Source: Christensenellaceae bacterium OttesenSCG-928-K19 | GTDB taxonomy: Bacteria; Bacillota; Clostridia; Christensenellales; Christensenellaceae | Length of the DNA: 64,000 nt | Direction of reading: 5' to 3' | NCBI GenBank assembly: GCA_030266015.1 | Contig: JAJDHD010000005.1 | Location: forward strand, 1-64,000 | Part shown: positions 34,789-45,716 of the stretch, piece after piece | Position numbering within the stretch: position 1 is the stretch's first letter | How the letters are laid out: every line of letters begins with the position of its first letter | Made by a program: the position numbers and the translations under genes | Notes under the pieces: generated by a model | Told to the model about the DNA's origin: nothing | Database searches by the model: none | The model's input: the letters and a program-made list of their open reading frames with translations, nothing else

Positions 34789-35877
34789 ATGCACATAACA
34801 AAGCTAAAATTGATCCGCTTTCGCAATTATGACACGCTGGATTTGGAAGGCTTTTTGCCTGGGTTGCAAATGGTAATTGGAAAAAATGCGCAGGGTAAAA
34901 CAAATTTGCTGGAGGCAATCCATATTTGTGCGAATGGCAAGTCCTTTCGTGTGCGCAGCGACAGTAAAACAATACAGGAAGGCAGCGATAAAGCATATAT
35001 CTTTGTGGAATATGAAAAGAATGGAAGAAAAAACCATGTAGAGGTACTGATTGGTAGGGACAGGCGCAAAAGCTTTAAGCGAAACGGCATTCCAGTGCAA
35101 TCTATGAAAGAAATGCTGGGGCATTTGCTGGTGGTTGTATTCTCGCCGGAGGATATAAAAACAGCAAAGGAATCTCCCTCACTCAGAAGGGCATTTGTGG
35201 ATGGCGAGATATCCAAAATTCGTCCCTCTTATGTGGATGCTTTGAAAAAATATGCTTCTATTATTGCACAAAAAAGTGCGGCAATAAGAAAAAGTAAAGG
35301 GAAAGACGTATCTGATATTTTGCGCGCGTACAATGAACAGCTTGAAGAATATATCCGTATTATATTGAAAAATAGAAGGGTATATATGCAAAAGCTGAAT
35401 GAATATGTGGATAAAACACATAAAATAATTTCTGGCGGTAAGGAAAAAATAGAGATTTTTTATAAAAACACCATAAAAGAAGAGAATATTTCAGAACAAC
35501 TGGATGCATTGATTCCTCGTGAAATAGAGGAGTTTGGCTGCTTTGCCGGACCGCACAGGGACGATCTGGAGTTTAAGCTGAATGGCAGGGATGTAAAGGA
35601 ATATGCATCCCAGGGGCAACTTCGAACAATGATGCTTTCTGTAAAAATAGCCTGCTTGAGAATATTAGAAGACAGTGCTGGGCATACACCGGTTTTGTTG
35701 TTGGATGACGTTTTTTCGGAATTGGATGAGGAGCGTAAAAAGAACCTGTTAAAGAGCATACAGGACATACAGACATTTATTACAACGGCGGAAAGGCAAG
35801 AAACAAGTGGTGCTATGGTAATAGAAGTTGTTGCCGGCAGTGCAAAAGTGAAAAAAACTGAACGTGGGCAGGGATAA
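34789..35877 (+). CDS. recF: DNA repair ATPase RecF
   Basis: 362 residues of the SMC-like RecF family. It has Walker A GKNAQGKTNLLEAI near residue 30, the signature-like ASQGQLRTMMLSVKIA near residue 275, and Walker B PVLLLDDVFSELDEERK. It helps load RecA at gaps and restarts forks. The small S4-domain gene (yaaA/rlbA) that often separates dnaN and recF is absent. The usual next genes, remB-gyrB-gyrA, are present but inverted. Confidence 0.96.
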   Translation: MHITKLKLIRFRNYDTLDLEGFLPGLQMVIGKNAQGKTNLLEAIHICANGKSFRVRSDSKTIQEGSDKAYIFVEYEKNGRKNHVEVLIGRDRRKSFKRNGIPVQSMKEMLGHLLVVVFSPEDIKTAKESPSLRRAFVDGEISKIRPSYVDALKKYASIIAQKSAAIRKSKGKDVSDILRAYNEQLEEYIRIILKNRRVYMQKLNEYVDKTHKIISGGKEKIEIFYKNTIKEENISEQLDALIPREIEEFGCFAGPHRDDLEFKLNGRDVKEYASQGQLRTMMLSVKIACLRILEDSAGHTPVLLLDDVFSELDEERKKNLLKSIQDIQTFITTAERQETSGAMVIEVVAGSAKVKKTERGQG

Positions 35878-35959
35878 TAATCTGGCTAGAGAGCGAAAAA
35901 CAGGTACCATATCTTTAATTTATTAGGAAAAAGGATGCGCATTTTTTTACTGTGCAGTG

Positions 35960-36489
35960 TCATTTTGAGCTATATTCCCTGCGGCGGATAGAAAAGCATA
36001 AGTTGTCCATAACGTCGCCGGTATAGAGTCTTTCTGCTGTTCGCAGCACGCCTTCATAGAAGAACCTGTTTTTTTCCAGCACGCGGCGCGATGCTGTGTT
36101 AAATGGATAGCAATAGGCGGAAATAAGCATTAGCTGTAGAGTATCAAATCCATGCTTCAATACAGCCTGTACGGCCTCTGTCATAATACCCCTGCCCCAA
36201 TAATGCTTACCTATGGCATAGCCGAGCATCCTGCATTCATCATATTCGCGCTTGGGATCCTTGATTAGCCCAATGCTGCCTATAACCTTACTGGTTTCTT
36301 TTAAAACAATGACAAATACATCTGGCTTATCTAAAATATATCGCGCATTATGGCAATGGTTTCTTCTTTATTTTCATGCGGTTTCCAGCCGGCGTTTGAC
36401 CCCACATCCGGATGCTTGGAATATTCATAGATATCGCGGTAATCCTCTAACTCTGCAGGACGCAGCAACAGACGTTCAGTTTCAAGCAT
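35960..36489 (-). pseudogene. GNAT acetyltransferase, frameshifted
   Basis: A RimJ/RimL-type N-acetyltransferase broken into two frames. The N-terminal part starts at ATG 36489 (MLETERLLLRPAELEDYRDI) and stops after IAIMRDIF. The rest resumes in another frame with ILDKPDVFVIVLKE and continues through the acetyl-CoA loop GYAIGKHYWGRGIMTEAVQA to the end at 35960. An extra TA in the run GATATATTTTAG near 36,340 explains the shift: removing two bases gives a continuous MRDILDKPDVF. It is either a recent mutation or a sequencing error. It lies at the edge of the inverted gyrase block. Confidence 0.82.
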
Positions 36490-36582
36490 AAAAAGTTCCC
36501 CCAGAATATTTTTTTCTACTCCATTGATAGGATAACTAGCTTGTATCTAACTATTTATATGCATTTGCAATCACATGCTGTT

Positions 36583-36621
36583 TTAAAAATAGAGAAAGGC
36601 GCCAGGAAACCTGACGCCTTT
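36583..36621 (-). terminator. gyrA terminator
   Basis: AAAGGCG (36595-36601) and CGCCTTT (36615-36621), with inner CAGG/CCTG. A T-rich stretch follows on the minus strand. Confidence 0.72.
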
Positions 36622-36627
36622 ACTGTT

Positions 36628-39147
36628 TTATTCTGTTGTTTCCGTTTCTTCAGGTGGCTGGCTGCTTTCCTGCTCCTCAGCGCCATCCCCTGCTTCCTCG
36701 TCCATTTCGTCCTCGGTGTCTTCAATCATGGCAACGCACACCACGCTGGTGTCTTCGTCCACGCGCATCAGCCGCACGCCTTGGGTGGTTCGCCCTATGA
36801 CGGAGATTTCATCCACGCGCATACGGATGATAACGCCAGCGTTGTTGATCAGCATGATTTCTTCACTTCCATCCACGATCATGATGCCGCACATCTGGCC
36901 TGTTTTTGCGGTTACATTCATGGACTTGATACCAAAGCCGCCACGTCCCTGCATACGGTATTCGCCAATATCTGTGCGCTTGCCGTAGCCATTTTCTGTG
37001 ATAACCAAAAGCTGCTTGCCTTCTTCGGCAATACCCGCGCCCACCACAATGTCTCCTGTGCGCAGCTTGATTCCGCGCACGCCTGTGGCGGTACGCCCCA
37101 TCTGGCGAACATCCTTTTCATTAAACATAATGGCCATACCTTGCTTTGTGCCAATGATAATATTCTGGTCGCCCATTGTTTCCAGCACGGCAATAAGCTC
37201 GTCGTCTTCCCTGAGGTTAACTGCCCGCAGGCCGTTTTGCCGTATATTCTGGTATTCTGTCGCCGGCGTTTTCTTTATTACGCCATTTTTGGTGATAGTT
37301 ACAAGATTTTTGCTTTCATCAATACCGGTTGCGGGGAATACGGCAGAAATTTTCTCATCCGGGTCAAGGTTGAGTAAATTAACGATGGCCGTACCCTTGG
37401 CTGTGCGCCCGGCCTCGGGAATCTGGTAGCACTTTTTCGTGTAAACCTTACCCTGGTTTGTAAAAAACAGCAGGTGGGTGTGCGTGGAGGTGACAAACAC
37501 CTGCTCGGCAAAGTCCTCCTCGCGCGTAGACATGGCAGTGACGCCTCGTCCGCCGCGTTTTTGTGCACGGTAGGTCTCCAGGCTGATGCGCTTGATGTAG
37601 CCAAAATGCGTCAGCGTAACAACCATATCCTCGCGTGCTATCAGCTCGTCGATATCAATATCATCTTCATCAAACGTGATTTCCGTGCGGCGTCCATCCG
37701 CGTATTTACCCTTGATTTCAATGAGGTCTTCTTTTATGATATCCAGCACCATCTGTGGTGTGGAAAGGATGGCCTTGAAGTTTTCAATCTTTGCCATCAC
37801 TTCATCAAACTCCGCTTGCAGCTTGTCGCGTTCCAAGCCTGTCAATCGGGCAAGACGCATATCCAATATGGCCTGTGCCTGTATCTCTGTAAAGTCAAAG
37901 CGCTCCATCAATCCTGCACGCGCAATCTGTGAATCCTTGGAGGAGCGAATGAGGTTGACAATTTCATCAATGTTGTCCAGCGCTTTTAACAGGCCTTCCA
38001 ATATATGCGCACGCTTTTGCGCTTTTTCCAGCTCAAACCGGGTACGGCGCACAATCACGTCCTTTTGGTGGTCAATATAATACTCCAGCACCTGCTTTAA
38101 ATTGAGCACGCGCGGCTCGTCGTCCACCAACGCCAGCATGATGACTCCAAATGTGTCCTGCATTTGTGTGTGCTTGTATAGCTGGTTCAAAATCACATTG
38201 GCGTTTGCGCCGCGTTTCAACTCAATCACGATGCGCATACCGGATTTATCCGATTCGTCCCGCAGGTCAGAAATACCTTCTATACGTTTTTCGTGCACAA
38301 GGTCAGCAATTTTTTCAATCAGGTTGGCCTTGTTCACCTGGTAAGGAATTTCGGTTACAATAATCTGGTCACGTTCGTTTGTGAGCGGTTCTATCACGGC
38401 CTTTGCACGCACCCGAATGCGCCCACGCCCTGTTTTATACGCGGAATGAATGCCCGAGATACCCGTGATGATGCCGCCCGTGGGGAAATCCGGCCCGGGC
38501 AGGATTTCAATCAGCTCTTCAATAGAAAGCTCTGGATTATCTATGAGTGCGACGGTAGCGTCGATCGTTTCCGCAAGGTTGTGCGGCGGAATGTTTGTCG
38601 CCATACCAACGGCGATGCCGCCTGTGCCGTTTACCAAAAGGTTGGGGAAACGGGACGGCATTACGGTGGGTTGCTCCAACGATTCGTCAAAGTTGGGATA
38701 AAAATCCACAGTATCCTTTTCGATGTCGCGCAGCATTTCCATGGTAATCTTTGCCATGCGCGCTTCGGTGTAACGCATGGCAGCCGCGCCGTCACCATCC
38801 ACAGAGCCGAAGTTGCCGTGTCCGTCTACCATCATGTGTCGCACGGAAAAATTTTGCGCCATCCTAACCATACTGTCATAGATGGCAGTGTCGCCGTGCG
38901 GATGATATTTACCAAGCACGTCACCCACAATACGCGCGCTTTTCCTGTACGGCTTGTCTGGGGTCAGGTTCAGCTCGCTCATGGAGTATAGAATGCGCCT
39001 GTGCACGGGCTTCAGGCCGTCGCGTACATCGGGCAGCGCGCGGTTGATGATAACCGCCATTGCATAAGAAATAAAGGATTTCTGCATCTCATAGTTGATG
39101 TCTATGGGAATAATATGCTTATCAATATTTGTATTTGTCTCGTCCAA
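36628..39147 (-). CDS. gyrA: DNA gyrase subunit A
   Basis: 839 residues. The breakage-reunion domain has the catalytic tyrosine in [11 protein letters not shown] (Tyr126), and the quinolone region reads [17 protein letters not shown]. Thr87 is at the place of E. coli Ser83 and Asp91 at Asp87, a wild-type state common in Clostridia. The GyrA box QKRGGRGV lies near residue 530, followed by beta-pinwheel repeats and an acidic tail of Glu and Asp. It is transcribed toward the origin, opposite to dnaA-dnaN-recF, which is unusual for this gene. Confidence 0.98.
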   Translation of the reverse strand: MDETNTNIDKHIIPIDINYEMQKSFISYAMAVIINRALPDVRDGLKPVHRRILYSMSELNLTPDKPYRKSARIVGDVLGKYHPHGDTAIYDSMVRMAQNFSVRHMMVDGHGNFGSVDGDGAAAMRYTEARMAKITMEMLRDIEKDTVDFYPNFDESLEQPTVMPSRFPNLLVNGTGGIAVGMATNIPPHNLAETIDATVALIDNPELSIEELIEILPGPDFPTGGIITGISGIHSAYKTGRGRIRVRAKAVIEPLTNERDQIIVTEIPYQVNKANLIEKIADLVHEKRIEGISDLRDESDKSGMRIVIELKRGANANVILNQLYKHTQMQDTFGVIMLALVDDEPRVLNLKQVLEYYIDHQKDVIVRRTRFELEKAQKRAHILEGLLKALDNIDEIVNLIRSSKDSQIARAGLMERFDFTEIQAQAILDMRLARLTGLERDKLQAEFDEVMAKIENFKAILSTPQMVLDIIKEDLIEIKGKYADGRRTEITFDEDDIDIDELIAREDMVVTLTHFGYIKRISLETYRAQKRGGRGVTAMSTREEDFAEQVFVTSTHTHLLFFTNQGKVYTKKCYQIPEAGRTAKGTAIVNLLNLDPDEKISAVFPATGIDESKNLVTITKNGVIKKTPATEYQNIRQNGLRAVNLREDDELIAVLETMGDQNIIIGTKQGMAIMFNEKDVRQMGRTATGVRGIKLRTGDIVVGAGIAEEGKQLLVITENGYGKRTDIGEYRMQGRGGFGIKSMNVTAKTGQMCGIMIVDGSEEIMLINNAGVIIRMRVDEISVIGRTTQGVRLMRVDEDTSVVCVAMIEDTEDEMDEEAGDGAEEQESSQPPEETETTE

Positions 39148-39275
39148 GGTTATTCTCGTCTCCTTCTAAGCCTTTTTCTATTCATTCAACCCGGATTTTG
39201 CCAGGTCAGCTTTGTTTCTCTAACGGGTGCAAACCCGTGAATGGTTCTACTGTTGCAATCATTCGGGCAAAACGT

Positions 39276-39851
39276 TTACGCCCGACTGGAACCAGAATCC
39301 TGCTCTATTAAAATTTGGTGCAGGTGATCCAGCAAAAACCGTTGGGCGGCAGGGCTATATAAAAGGTGGATATAATGCCCATACTGGCCTTCCCGTTCTT
39401 CCTCCAAAATACCAAGCGCGGTTCCTTTTTCGGTCGCCCGCTTTTTGCGCTTGCCGCCGGAGACGATCTCTACCAAATAGCCTCGGTCTACCAGCCAGCT
39501 AGTGAGTTTGGCATAGCCCAGCTTTTTCATGCCTTCCCCGCAAACGGCGGTGCTGACAAGCTCGCAAAAGTGGCTGATGGGAAGAGGCGTTTCTGCCTCG
39601 GCAATGCCGCTTGCCTGTTCCTGCGTTATGGAAAACGGTTTTAACGTTTGCTTTTTCCGGGGCGCGGCCACCTCGCCACCATTCTCGATGACACGGCGCA
39701 GCACGTCCGAAACATAGAAAAAACAACGCGCCAGCCGTACTTGATTCAATGTGGTGTCCTCTGGCAGGTCTTGGCCGGAAATAGGGTCAATCCCGTTTGC
39801 AAGTGCGTCCATATATTGCTTTGCCCGGTTCAGTTTCTCCAGTTCGCTCAT
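39276..39851 (-). CDS. uncharacterised protein between gyrB and gyrA
   Basis: 191 residues, family not recognised by name. The N-terminal half (MSELEKLNRAKQYMDALANG, then LNQVRLARCFFYVSDVLRRV) looks helical. The middle part (PRKKQTLKPFSITQEQASGI) is basic. The C-terminal half (GMKKLGYAKLTSWLVDRGYL, then GKRKKRATEKGTALGILEEE) reads like a winged helix ending in LYSPAAQRFLLDHLHQ, so nucleic-acid binding is plausible. It lies 91 bases after gyrB and 128 before gyrA on the same strand, so it is likely transcribed with gyrase. A link to topoisomerase control is only inference. Confidence 0.72.
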   Translation of the reverse strand: MSELEKLNRAKQYMDALANGIDPISGQDLPEDTTLNQVRLARCFFYVSDVLRRVIENGGEVAAPRKKQTLKPFSITQEQASGIAEAETPLPISHFCELVSTAVCGEGMKKLGYAKLTSWLVDRGYLVEIVSGGKRKKRATEKGTALGILEEEREGQYGHYIHLLYSPAAQRFLLDHLHQILIEQDSGSSRA

Positions 39852-39942
39852 TTTTCCCCAATATATATTCTATCGCAGCAGTATGCGGTAGTTGCCTGGT
39901 TCCCGTGCTCAAGCCGCATGGGTTCTTGCTGGTGCTTCCCCG

Positions 39943-41868
<1,926 letters not shown>

Positions 41869-41888
41869 TTATCTCCAAACTAGAATAC

Positions 41889-42170
41889 TTAGTTAGCCCT
41901 ATATTGGCAGGCAGCATCTTTTAAAATACCGCGTTTGCTCAGGGTGCGCTTTGAGATAGGGGAAATATAAGCTGTTTTATCCCCGCCCCCAATGGTAATC
42001 ACGACTGACTTTGGCTTGTTTTCCACTTTTCCGGGTAAGAAAATATGTTTGACAAGAAAGCTCTTTAAAAAGAGGCTCGTGTCTTTGTTACGCGTAGCCT
42101 CTTTATAATCCAGAATCATCAGTACGTGCCCTGTTTCGACGTAACAATCCCCGCCTAAATGCATTATCAT
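41889..42170 (-). CDS. remB: RemB-like DUF370 regulator
   Basis: 93 residues, a RemA/RemB family protein (DUF370). It has the typical MIMHLGGDCYVETGHVLMIL start and the SVVITIGGGDKTAYISPISKRTL centre. In Bacillus the paralog RemA binds DNA as a ring to activate matrix genes. RemB encoded beside recF and gyrB is its usual place in Firmicutes. The ATG follows GAGGTG by 6 bases. A strong hairpin lies 18 bases upstream of the ATG in the leader. Confidence 0.9.
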   Translation of the reverse strand: MIMHLGGDCYVETGHVLMILDYKEATRNKDTSLFLKSFLVKHIFLPGKVENKPKSVVITIGGGDKTAYISPISKRTLSKRGILKDAACQYRAN

Positions 42171-42600
42171 GGCAACACCTCATAAACGGCGGTATCATGC
42201 GGTTTTTGCATGTTACCGCTTTCGCTATATATAATATGTAATTATTATACTACATTTCACCCCGAAATGGAAGGGTTTTGCTATAAAAAATGCGCTATTG
42301 CAGCCCTTGGAAAGGGGTGTGGAAACAAAAGCAAAGAGAGTGTTTTTCAGATATAAAAATGAGTGGTTGTGTGCGTTGTGTTTGTAGCATACCGGGGAGG
42401 TTGCGACGGCCGGTGAAGGTGTGTTTATATATAGTGGAGTGTAGCAAATTTAAGGATGTGGGAATTCGGTACGTTTAAGGAAATAAACCTAAAAACGAAC
42501 CCCTTGTATTGTTGTGCGTTCCGGTTGTCCGCATATTTTGTTGAAATCAGCATATAAAGCAACAGCTTTTCAAAGCGGAAACCCACTCTTATCCGCTTAT
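42171..42600. other. intergenic region upstream of remB
   Basis: 430 bases. It contains the remB leader hairpin (42189-42219) and a possible minus-strand -10 box TATAAT near 42,250. The rest up to the end of the polyphosphate enzyme gene shows no gene, repeat or recognised RNA. It is one edge of the inverted gyrase block. Confidence 0.6.
42189..42219 (-). promoter_or_regulatory. remB leader stem-loop
   Basis: GCGGTA-T-CATGC pairs with GCATG-T-TACCGC around a 7-base loop, giving 11 pairs and one T-T mismatch. It lies between the presumed promoter and the ribosome site of remB. Confidence 0.55.
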
Positions 42601-44070
42601 CTAAAAGCAAACCCTCTCCAGTGCCCGCGCCACAGTGTCCAGCACTTTAATGCGCGCGTGCAGCTTGCAGTTGGCTTCCACCACGGTCCATGGTGCAAAT
42701 TCGGAGTCAGTGTATTCCAGCATGGTATCCACGGCTGCCGCGTACGCGTCCCACTTTTCGCGGTTGCGCCAGTCCTCGTCTGTAATCTTCCATTGTTTCT
42801 CCGGGATGTTTTGGCGCTCCTCAAAGCGCAATAATTGCTCGTCCTTGTCAATTGCCAGCCAAAACTTGAGTACAAGCGCGCCCCATTCGTGCAACATATA
42901 TTCAAATTCATTGATTTCATTATATGCCTGCAATATACGGTCCTTTGGCGTGAGGCTCTCCACATGCTCCACAAGCACCCTGCCATACCATGTGCGGTCA
43001 AAGATAGTGATATGGCCGGATTTTGGGATTTTATTCCAGAATCGCCACAAAAACTGATGGCTGCGTTCTTCCGGTGTGGGTGCGCCCGTGGGGCAGACCG
43101 TATATCCGCGCGGATCCAGTGCGCGCGCCAAGCGTTTGATTGCGCCGCCCTTGCCCGCCGCGTCGTTTCCTTCAAAGCAGAGGATCACGGGGATGTTCTT
43201 GCGGTAAATACTATTATGCAATCCACTGAGCTTACGTTGCAGGATGCGAAGCTGTTGATCGTATTGCTCGCGCTCCATGTGCAGGGTGAGGTCGGCATCT
43301 TTGATTTTTTGCGTGGGGTTCATGCGGTAGCGGATATTGATATATGGTTTTTGTGGCACAAAGCTTTCGGAAGAACTCTTTTTTACCTCGCGTTCTTTTA
43401 ATGCTTGTTCCAATGCATAAACGACAGTATTATACACACAATATCGCACATTCTTGCGGCTTTTTGCGTCAATCTCATGCCATTTCGCGTATGGCCGGTC
43501 TGTAACGGCGAGCATCTCACGGTAAAACATATCGATTTCTTTGAAATGCTTCAGGTTTTTAAGGTCGTTTTGACTCACGCGCCAGGCGGTGTTTTTGTTA
43601 GAAAGCAGCTTTTTAATGCGTTTTTCCTGCTCTTTTTTGGAAATACGCAAAAAGAATTTTAGGATAAGGTATCCGTCGTCATGTAATTGCCGCTCAAAGG
43701 TATTGATGTCCTCCAAATAGGATTGCCAGCGTCCCGGCTTTTTAATATTGTGTTGGATTTGTGTCATGCCGGAGTACCACGCGCGGTCAAATATGGCAAA
43801 GCGGCCATAGGCTGGCATATTTTGCGCGAAGCGTGCCAGCCAGGGCTTGCGTTTTTCGTGTTTTTCCGGAACGCGGGTGGTGTACACGTCAAAACCGCGT
43901 GGATCAAAATTGAGTATGAGCGAAGAGATGGCCGCTCCCTTGCCCGCTGTGCTGAAGCCTTCAAACAAAACGATTACGGGCAGCTTTGCCGCAATGGCTT
44001 TTTGCTGCAGCAGGGTGAGTGTGGCAGCCATTTCCTTCCGGCTTATTTTGGTGCAATCCTGTTTTTTCAT
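42601..44070 (-). CDS. pap: polyphosphate:AMP phosphotransferase (double PPK2)
   Basis: 489 residues with two tandem PPK2 domains. Domain 1 has Walker A VLFEGFSTAGKGAAI near residue 38 and IFDRAWYSGM. Domain 2 has LCFEGNDAAGKGGAI near residue 297 and IFDRTWYGRVLVEHVE with the lid lysines nearby. Two-domain PPK2 proteins of this length are class II enzymes that phosphorylate AMP to ADP with polyphosphate. The ATG follows GGGAGGGG. It is alone: no ppk1 or ppx nearby. Confidence 0.9.
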   Translation of the reverse strand: MKKQDCTKISRKEMAATLTLLQQKAIAAKLPVIVLFEGFSTAGKGAAISSLILNFDPRGFDVYTTRVPEKHEKRKPWLARFAQNMPAYGRFAIFDRAWYSGMTQIQHNIKKPGRWQSYLEDINTFERQLHDDGYLILKFFLRISKKEQEKRIKKLLSNKNTAWRVSQNDLKNLKHFKEIDMFYREMLAVTDRPYAKWHEIDAKSRKNVRYCVYNTVVYALEQALKEREVKKSSSESFVPQKPYINIRYRMNPTQKIKDADLTLHMEREQYDQQLRILQRKLSGLHNSIYRKNIPVILCFEGNDAAGKGGAIKRLARALDPRGYTVCPTGAPTPEERSHQFLWRFWNKIPKSGHITIFDRTWYGRVLVEHVESLTPKDRILQAYNEINEFEYMLHEWGALVLKFWLAIDKDEQLLRFEERQNIPEKQWKITDEDWRNREKWDAYAAAVDTMLEYTDSEFAPWTVVEANCKLHARIKVLDTVARALERVCF

Positions 44071-44097
44071 GGTAAACCCCTCCCAGAACTAACTTAA

Positions 44098-44123
44098 ACA
44101 AAAAAACACCCGGGCAAACCGGG
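44098..44123 (-). terminator. terminator after the B12-activation protein gene
   Basis: CCCGG (44109-44113) and CCGGG (44119-44123) with a 5-base loop; a run of T follows on the minus strand. Confidence 0.7.
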
Positions 44124-44129
44124 CGCGTA

Positions 44130-44798
44130 TTACACGATATGAGGGTTATAAGGCGCGCGGCGGCCGGGGCAATCGGCCCGTGTGCACAACGCGCAGTTTA
44201 CATAGTCCTTGTCCGACGGAAACAATATGCCGGAAACGGACTTGGTGGGGAGCATCAGGAAGCTTTCCTTCAGTGTGACGCCGACATCCTGCTCCACGCC
44301 GTCAATCAGATCGAACAACTGCCGTTGTTGTGCAATGGGCCACACATCCGCATTGCCCGAGCCGGGATTCATGGCGGCGGTTTTTTTAACATGGTATTGG
44401 CTCTGGATACGCTCCACAAATTGCTTTTGTGTGTCATGCAGGATTAGCTCTTTTATCATGTCCAGCCACAGGCCTATAAAATAATCCTGCTCCCGGTGCG
44501 ACCAATCGTCCACCTCTGTGCCGCAGGTGGTGACGTATGCGAACACGCGGTGGATGCCCTCCAGGTTTTTGGCAAGCGCGGCGCTTTCAAATTCTGCACC
44601 GCCAATGCGCACGCGGCTGCCGCTGATTTCCTCCACAGAACAAACCTTATAGACCGCCTTGGGCTTGGCAATGGCAAGCGCCTCCTCATACAGGCTGCGC
44701 ACAATGCGAAGATCCTCTTCCTCTGTAACAAGCAGCTTCTTTACCACGCTGTCAAAGTTCAGGTTTGTGGAAAAGTCGTCCAGCACAAAACGTTCCAT
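44130..44798 (-). CDS. B12-dependent methionine synthase activation-domain protein
   Basis: 222 residues. A free-standing version of the AdoMet-binding activation domain of MetH. The motif AMNPGSGNADVWPIAQQRQL is followed by LFDLIDGVEQDVGVTLKESF and MLPTKSVSGILFPSD. The C-terminus adds a cysteine cluster, CALCTRADCPGRRAPY (C-x2-C-x4-C), which could hold an Fe-S cluster or metal. Stand-alone forms occur in anaerobes near corrinoid methyltransferases and probably help to bring inactive cob(II) back to work. The corrinoid protein at 62.3 kb could be such a partner. AGGAGC precedes the ATG. Confidence 0.87.
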   Translation of the reverse strand: MERFVLDDFSTNLNFDSVVKKLLVTEEEDLRIVRSLYEEALAIAKPKAVYKVCSVEEISGSRVRIGGAEFESAALAKNLEGIHRVFAYVTTCGTEVDDWSHREQDYFIGLWLDMIKELILHDTQKQFVERIQSQYHVKKTAAMNPGSGNADVWPIAQQRQLFDLIDGVEQDVGVTLKESFLMLPTKSVSGILFPSDKDYVNCALCTRADCPGRRAPYNPHIV

Positions 44799-44810
44799 GG
44801 CGTATGCTCC

Positions 44811-45461
44811 TTATTTCTCGAGTAGGGCAGTCAGTTCTTCCGGCATATGGATGATCACATCCGCCCCTTCCTCTTGGAGCAAAGCCTCGTCCCGCAGTCC
44901 CCAGCTTACGCCTATTGTGGTAAGCCCGGCGTTTTTCCCCGTCTGTATATCCACATCCGAATCGCCTACGAAATAGGATTGTGCCGCATCCGCCTGCAGC
45001 TTTTCCAGCAGCAGGTAAACGCCGTCCGGCGCGGGCTTTCTTTTGATATCCGGGCGGTCGCCCAGTGGGATGTCAATTAGCCCCTCAAACATGGTATCGC
45101 ACAAAATTTTTGTGGCGTAATCCGGCTTGTTGGAGAGCACACCGGTTTTATAGCCAAGATCGCGCACGGCCTGTATCATCTCCGGGATGCCGTTATATGG
45201 CGCGGTGTGGTTGTGCATGTTTCTTTTGTAAATCTCTTTATAGTCCAATATGGCCCGGTCTACATATGCGTCCGTCATACCGGCGGGCAGGGTGGTCGCA
45301 ATCAGGTGCCGTACCCCGTGTCCGGTGGCAAGGCGCACCTCGTCCTTTGTGCGGGCGGGGTGCCCCAGTTTGCGGAGCAGTTCGTTTACGCTTTCAAAAA
45401 GATCCTCCAGCGTATCCAGTATGGTGCCGTCCATATCAAACAAAATCGCTTTGTTTTTCAT
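44811..45461 (-). CDS. HAD phosphatase, phosphoglycolate phosphatase-like
   Basis: 216 residues of the haloacid dehalogenase family with an alpha cap. Motif I is LFDMDGTILDTLED with the nucleophile Asp, motif II VLSNKPDYA, motif III KRKPAPDG, motif IV YFVGDSDVDIQTGKNAG. Gph and PpaX type enzymes act on phosphoglycolate, pyrophosphate or sugar phosphates. The gene lies 4 bases after the acyl carrier protein gene and 12 before the B12-activation gene in an apparent operon. That order does not reveal the substrate. Confidence 0.88.
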   Translation of the reverse strand: MKNKAILFDMDGTILDTLEDLFESVNELLRKLGHPARTKDEVRLATGHGVRHLIATTLPAGMTDAYVDRAILDYKEIYKRNMHNHTAPYNGIPEMIQAVRDLGYKTGVLSNKPDYATKILCDTMFEGLIDIPLGDRPDIKRKPAPDGVYLLLEKLQADAAQSYFVGDSDVDIQTGKNAGLTTIGVSWGLRDEALLQEEGADVIIHMPEELTALLEK

Positions 45462-45465
45462 ATGC

Positions 45466-45714
45466 TTACACAGTGCAGGCGCTGGGGCTCTTTGTTTTTG
45501 CCTGGATATAATTCACCACATCCGAAACCGTGGCAAACGAATGGATGTCGGCCTCGTCCACCTCTATGCCGAATTCTTCCTCAAATTCCACAATGACGTT
45601 GACAACGTCCAGTGAATTCAAAAACAGGTCGTTTTGAAGGTGTGATTCCGGGCGGATCAGCCCCTCCTCCACGCACGCATATTCCTGCAATATTTTTTTC
45701 ACTTGTTCAAACAT
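45466..45714 (-). CDS. acyl carrier protein, ligase-linked
   Basis: 82 residues with the four-helix ACP pattern. The phosphopantetheine serine is Ser34 in NDLFLNSLDVVNVIVEFEEE, where housekeeping ACPs have DSL; here it is NSL. It is encoded 2 bases after the AMP-forming ligase gene, so the ligase probably loads an acyl group on this carrier. Low similarity to a normal AcpP and the operon setting mark it as a dedicated carrier. It has a cysteine-containing end (SACTV). Confidence 0.86.
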   Translation of the reverse strand: MFEQVKKILQEYACVEEGLIRPESHLQNDLFLNSLDVVNVIVEFEEEFGIEVDEADIHSFATVSDVVNYIQAKTKSPSACTV

Positions 45715-45716
45715 AT

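Noticed and set aside
36815-36830. quinolone-resistance change in GyrA
   Set aside because: Thr87 (E. coli position 83) is the normal residue in many Clostridia, so resistance cannot be inferred. The actual site is near 38,887.
36541-37377. 278-codon plus-strand open frame opposite gyrA
   Set aside because: Mirror of the conserved beta-pinwheel repeats of GyrA, with His-rich, unstructured translation.
42290-42478. 62-codon plus-strand frame upstream of remB
   Set aside because: Arg/Cys/Val-rich translation without a ribosome site or family resemblance.
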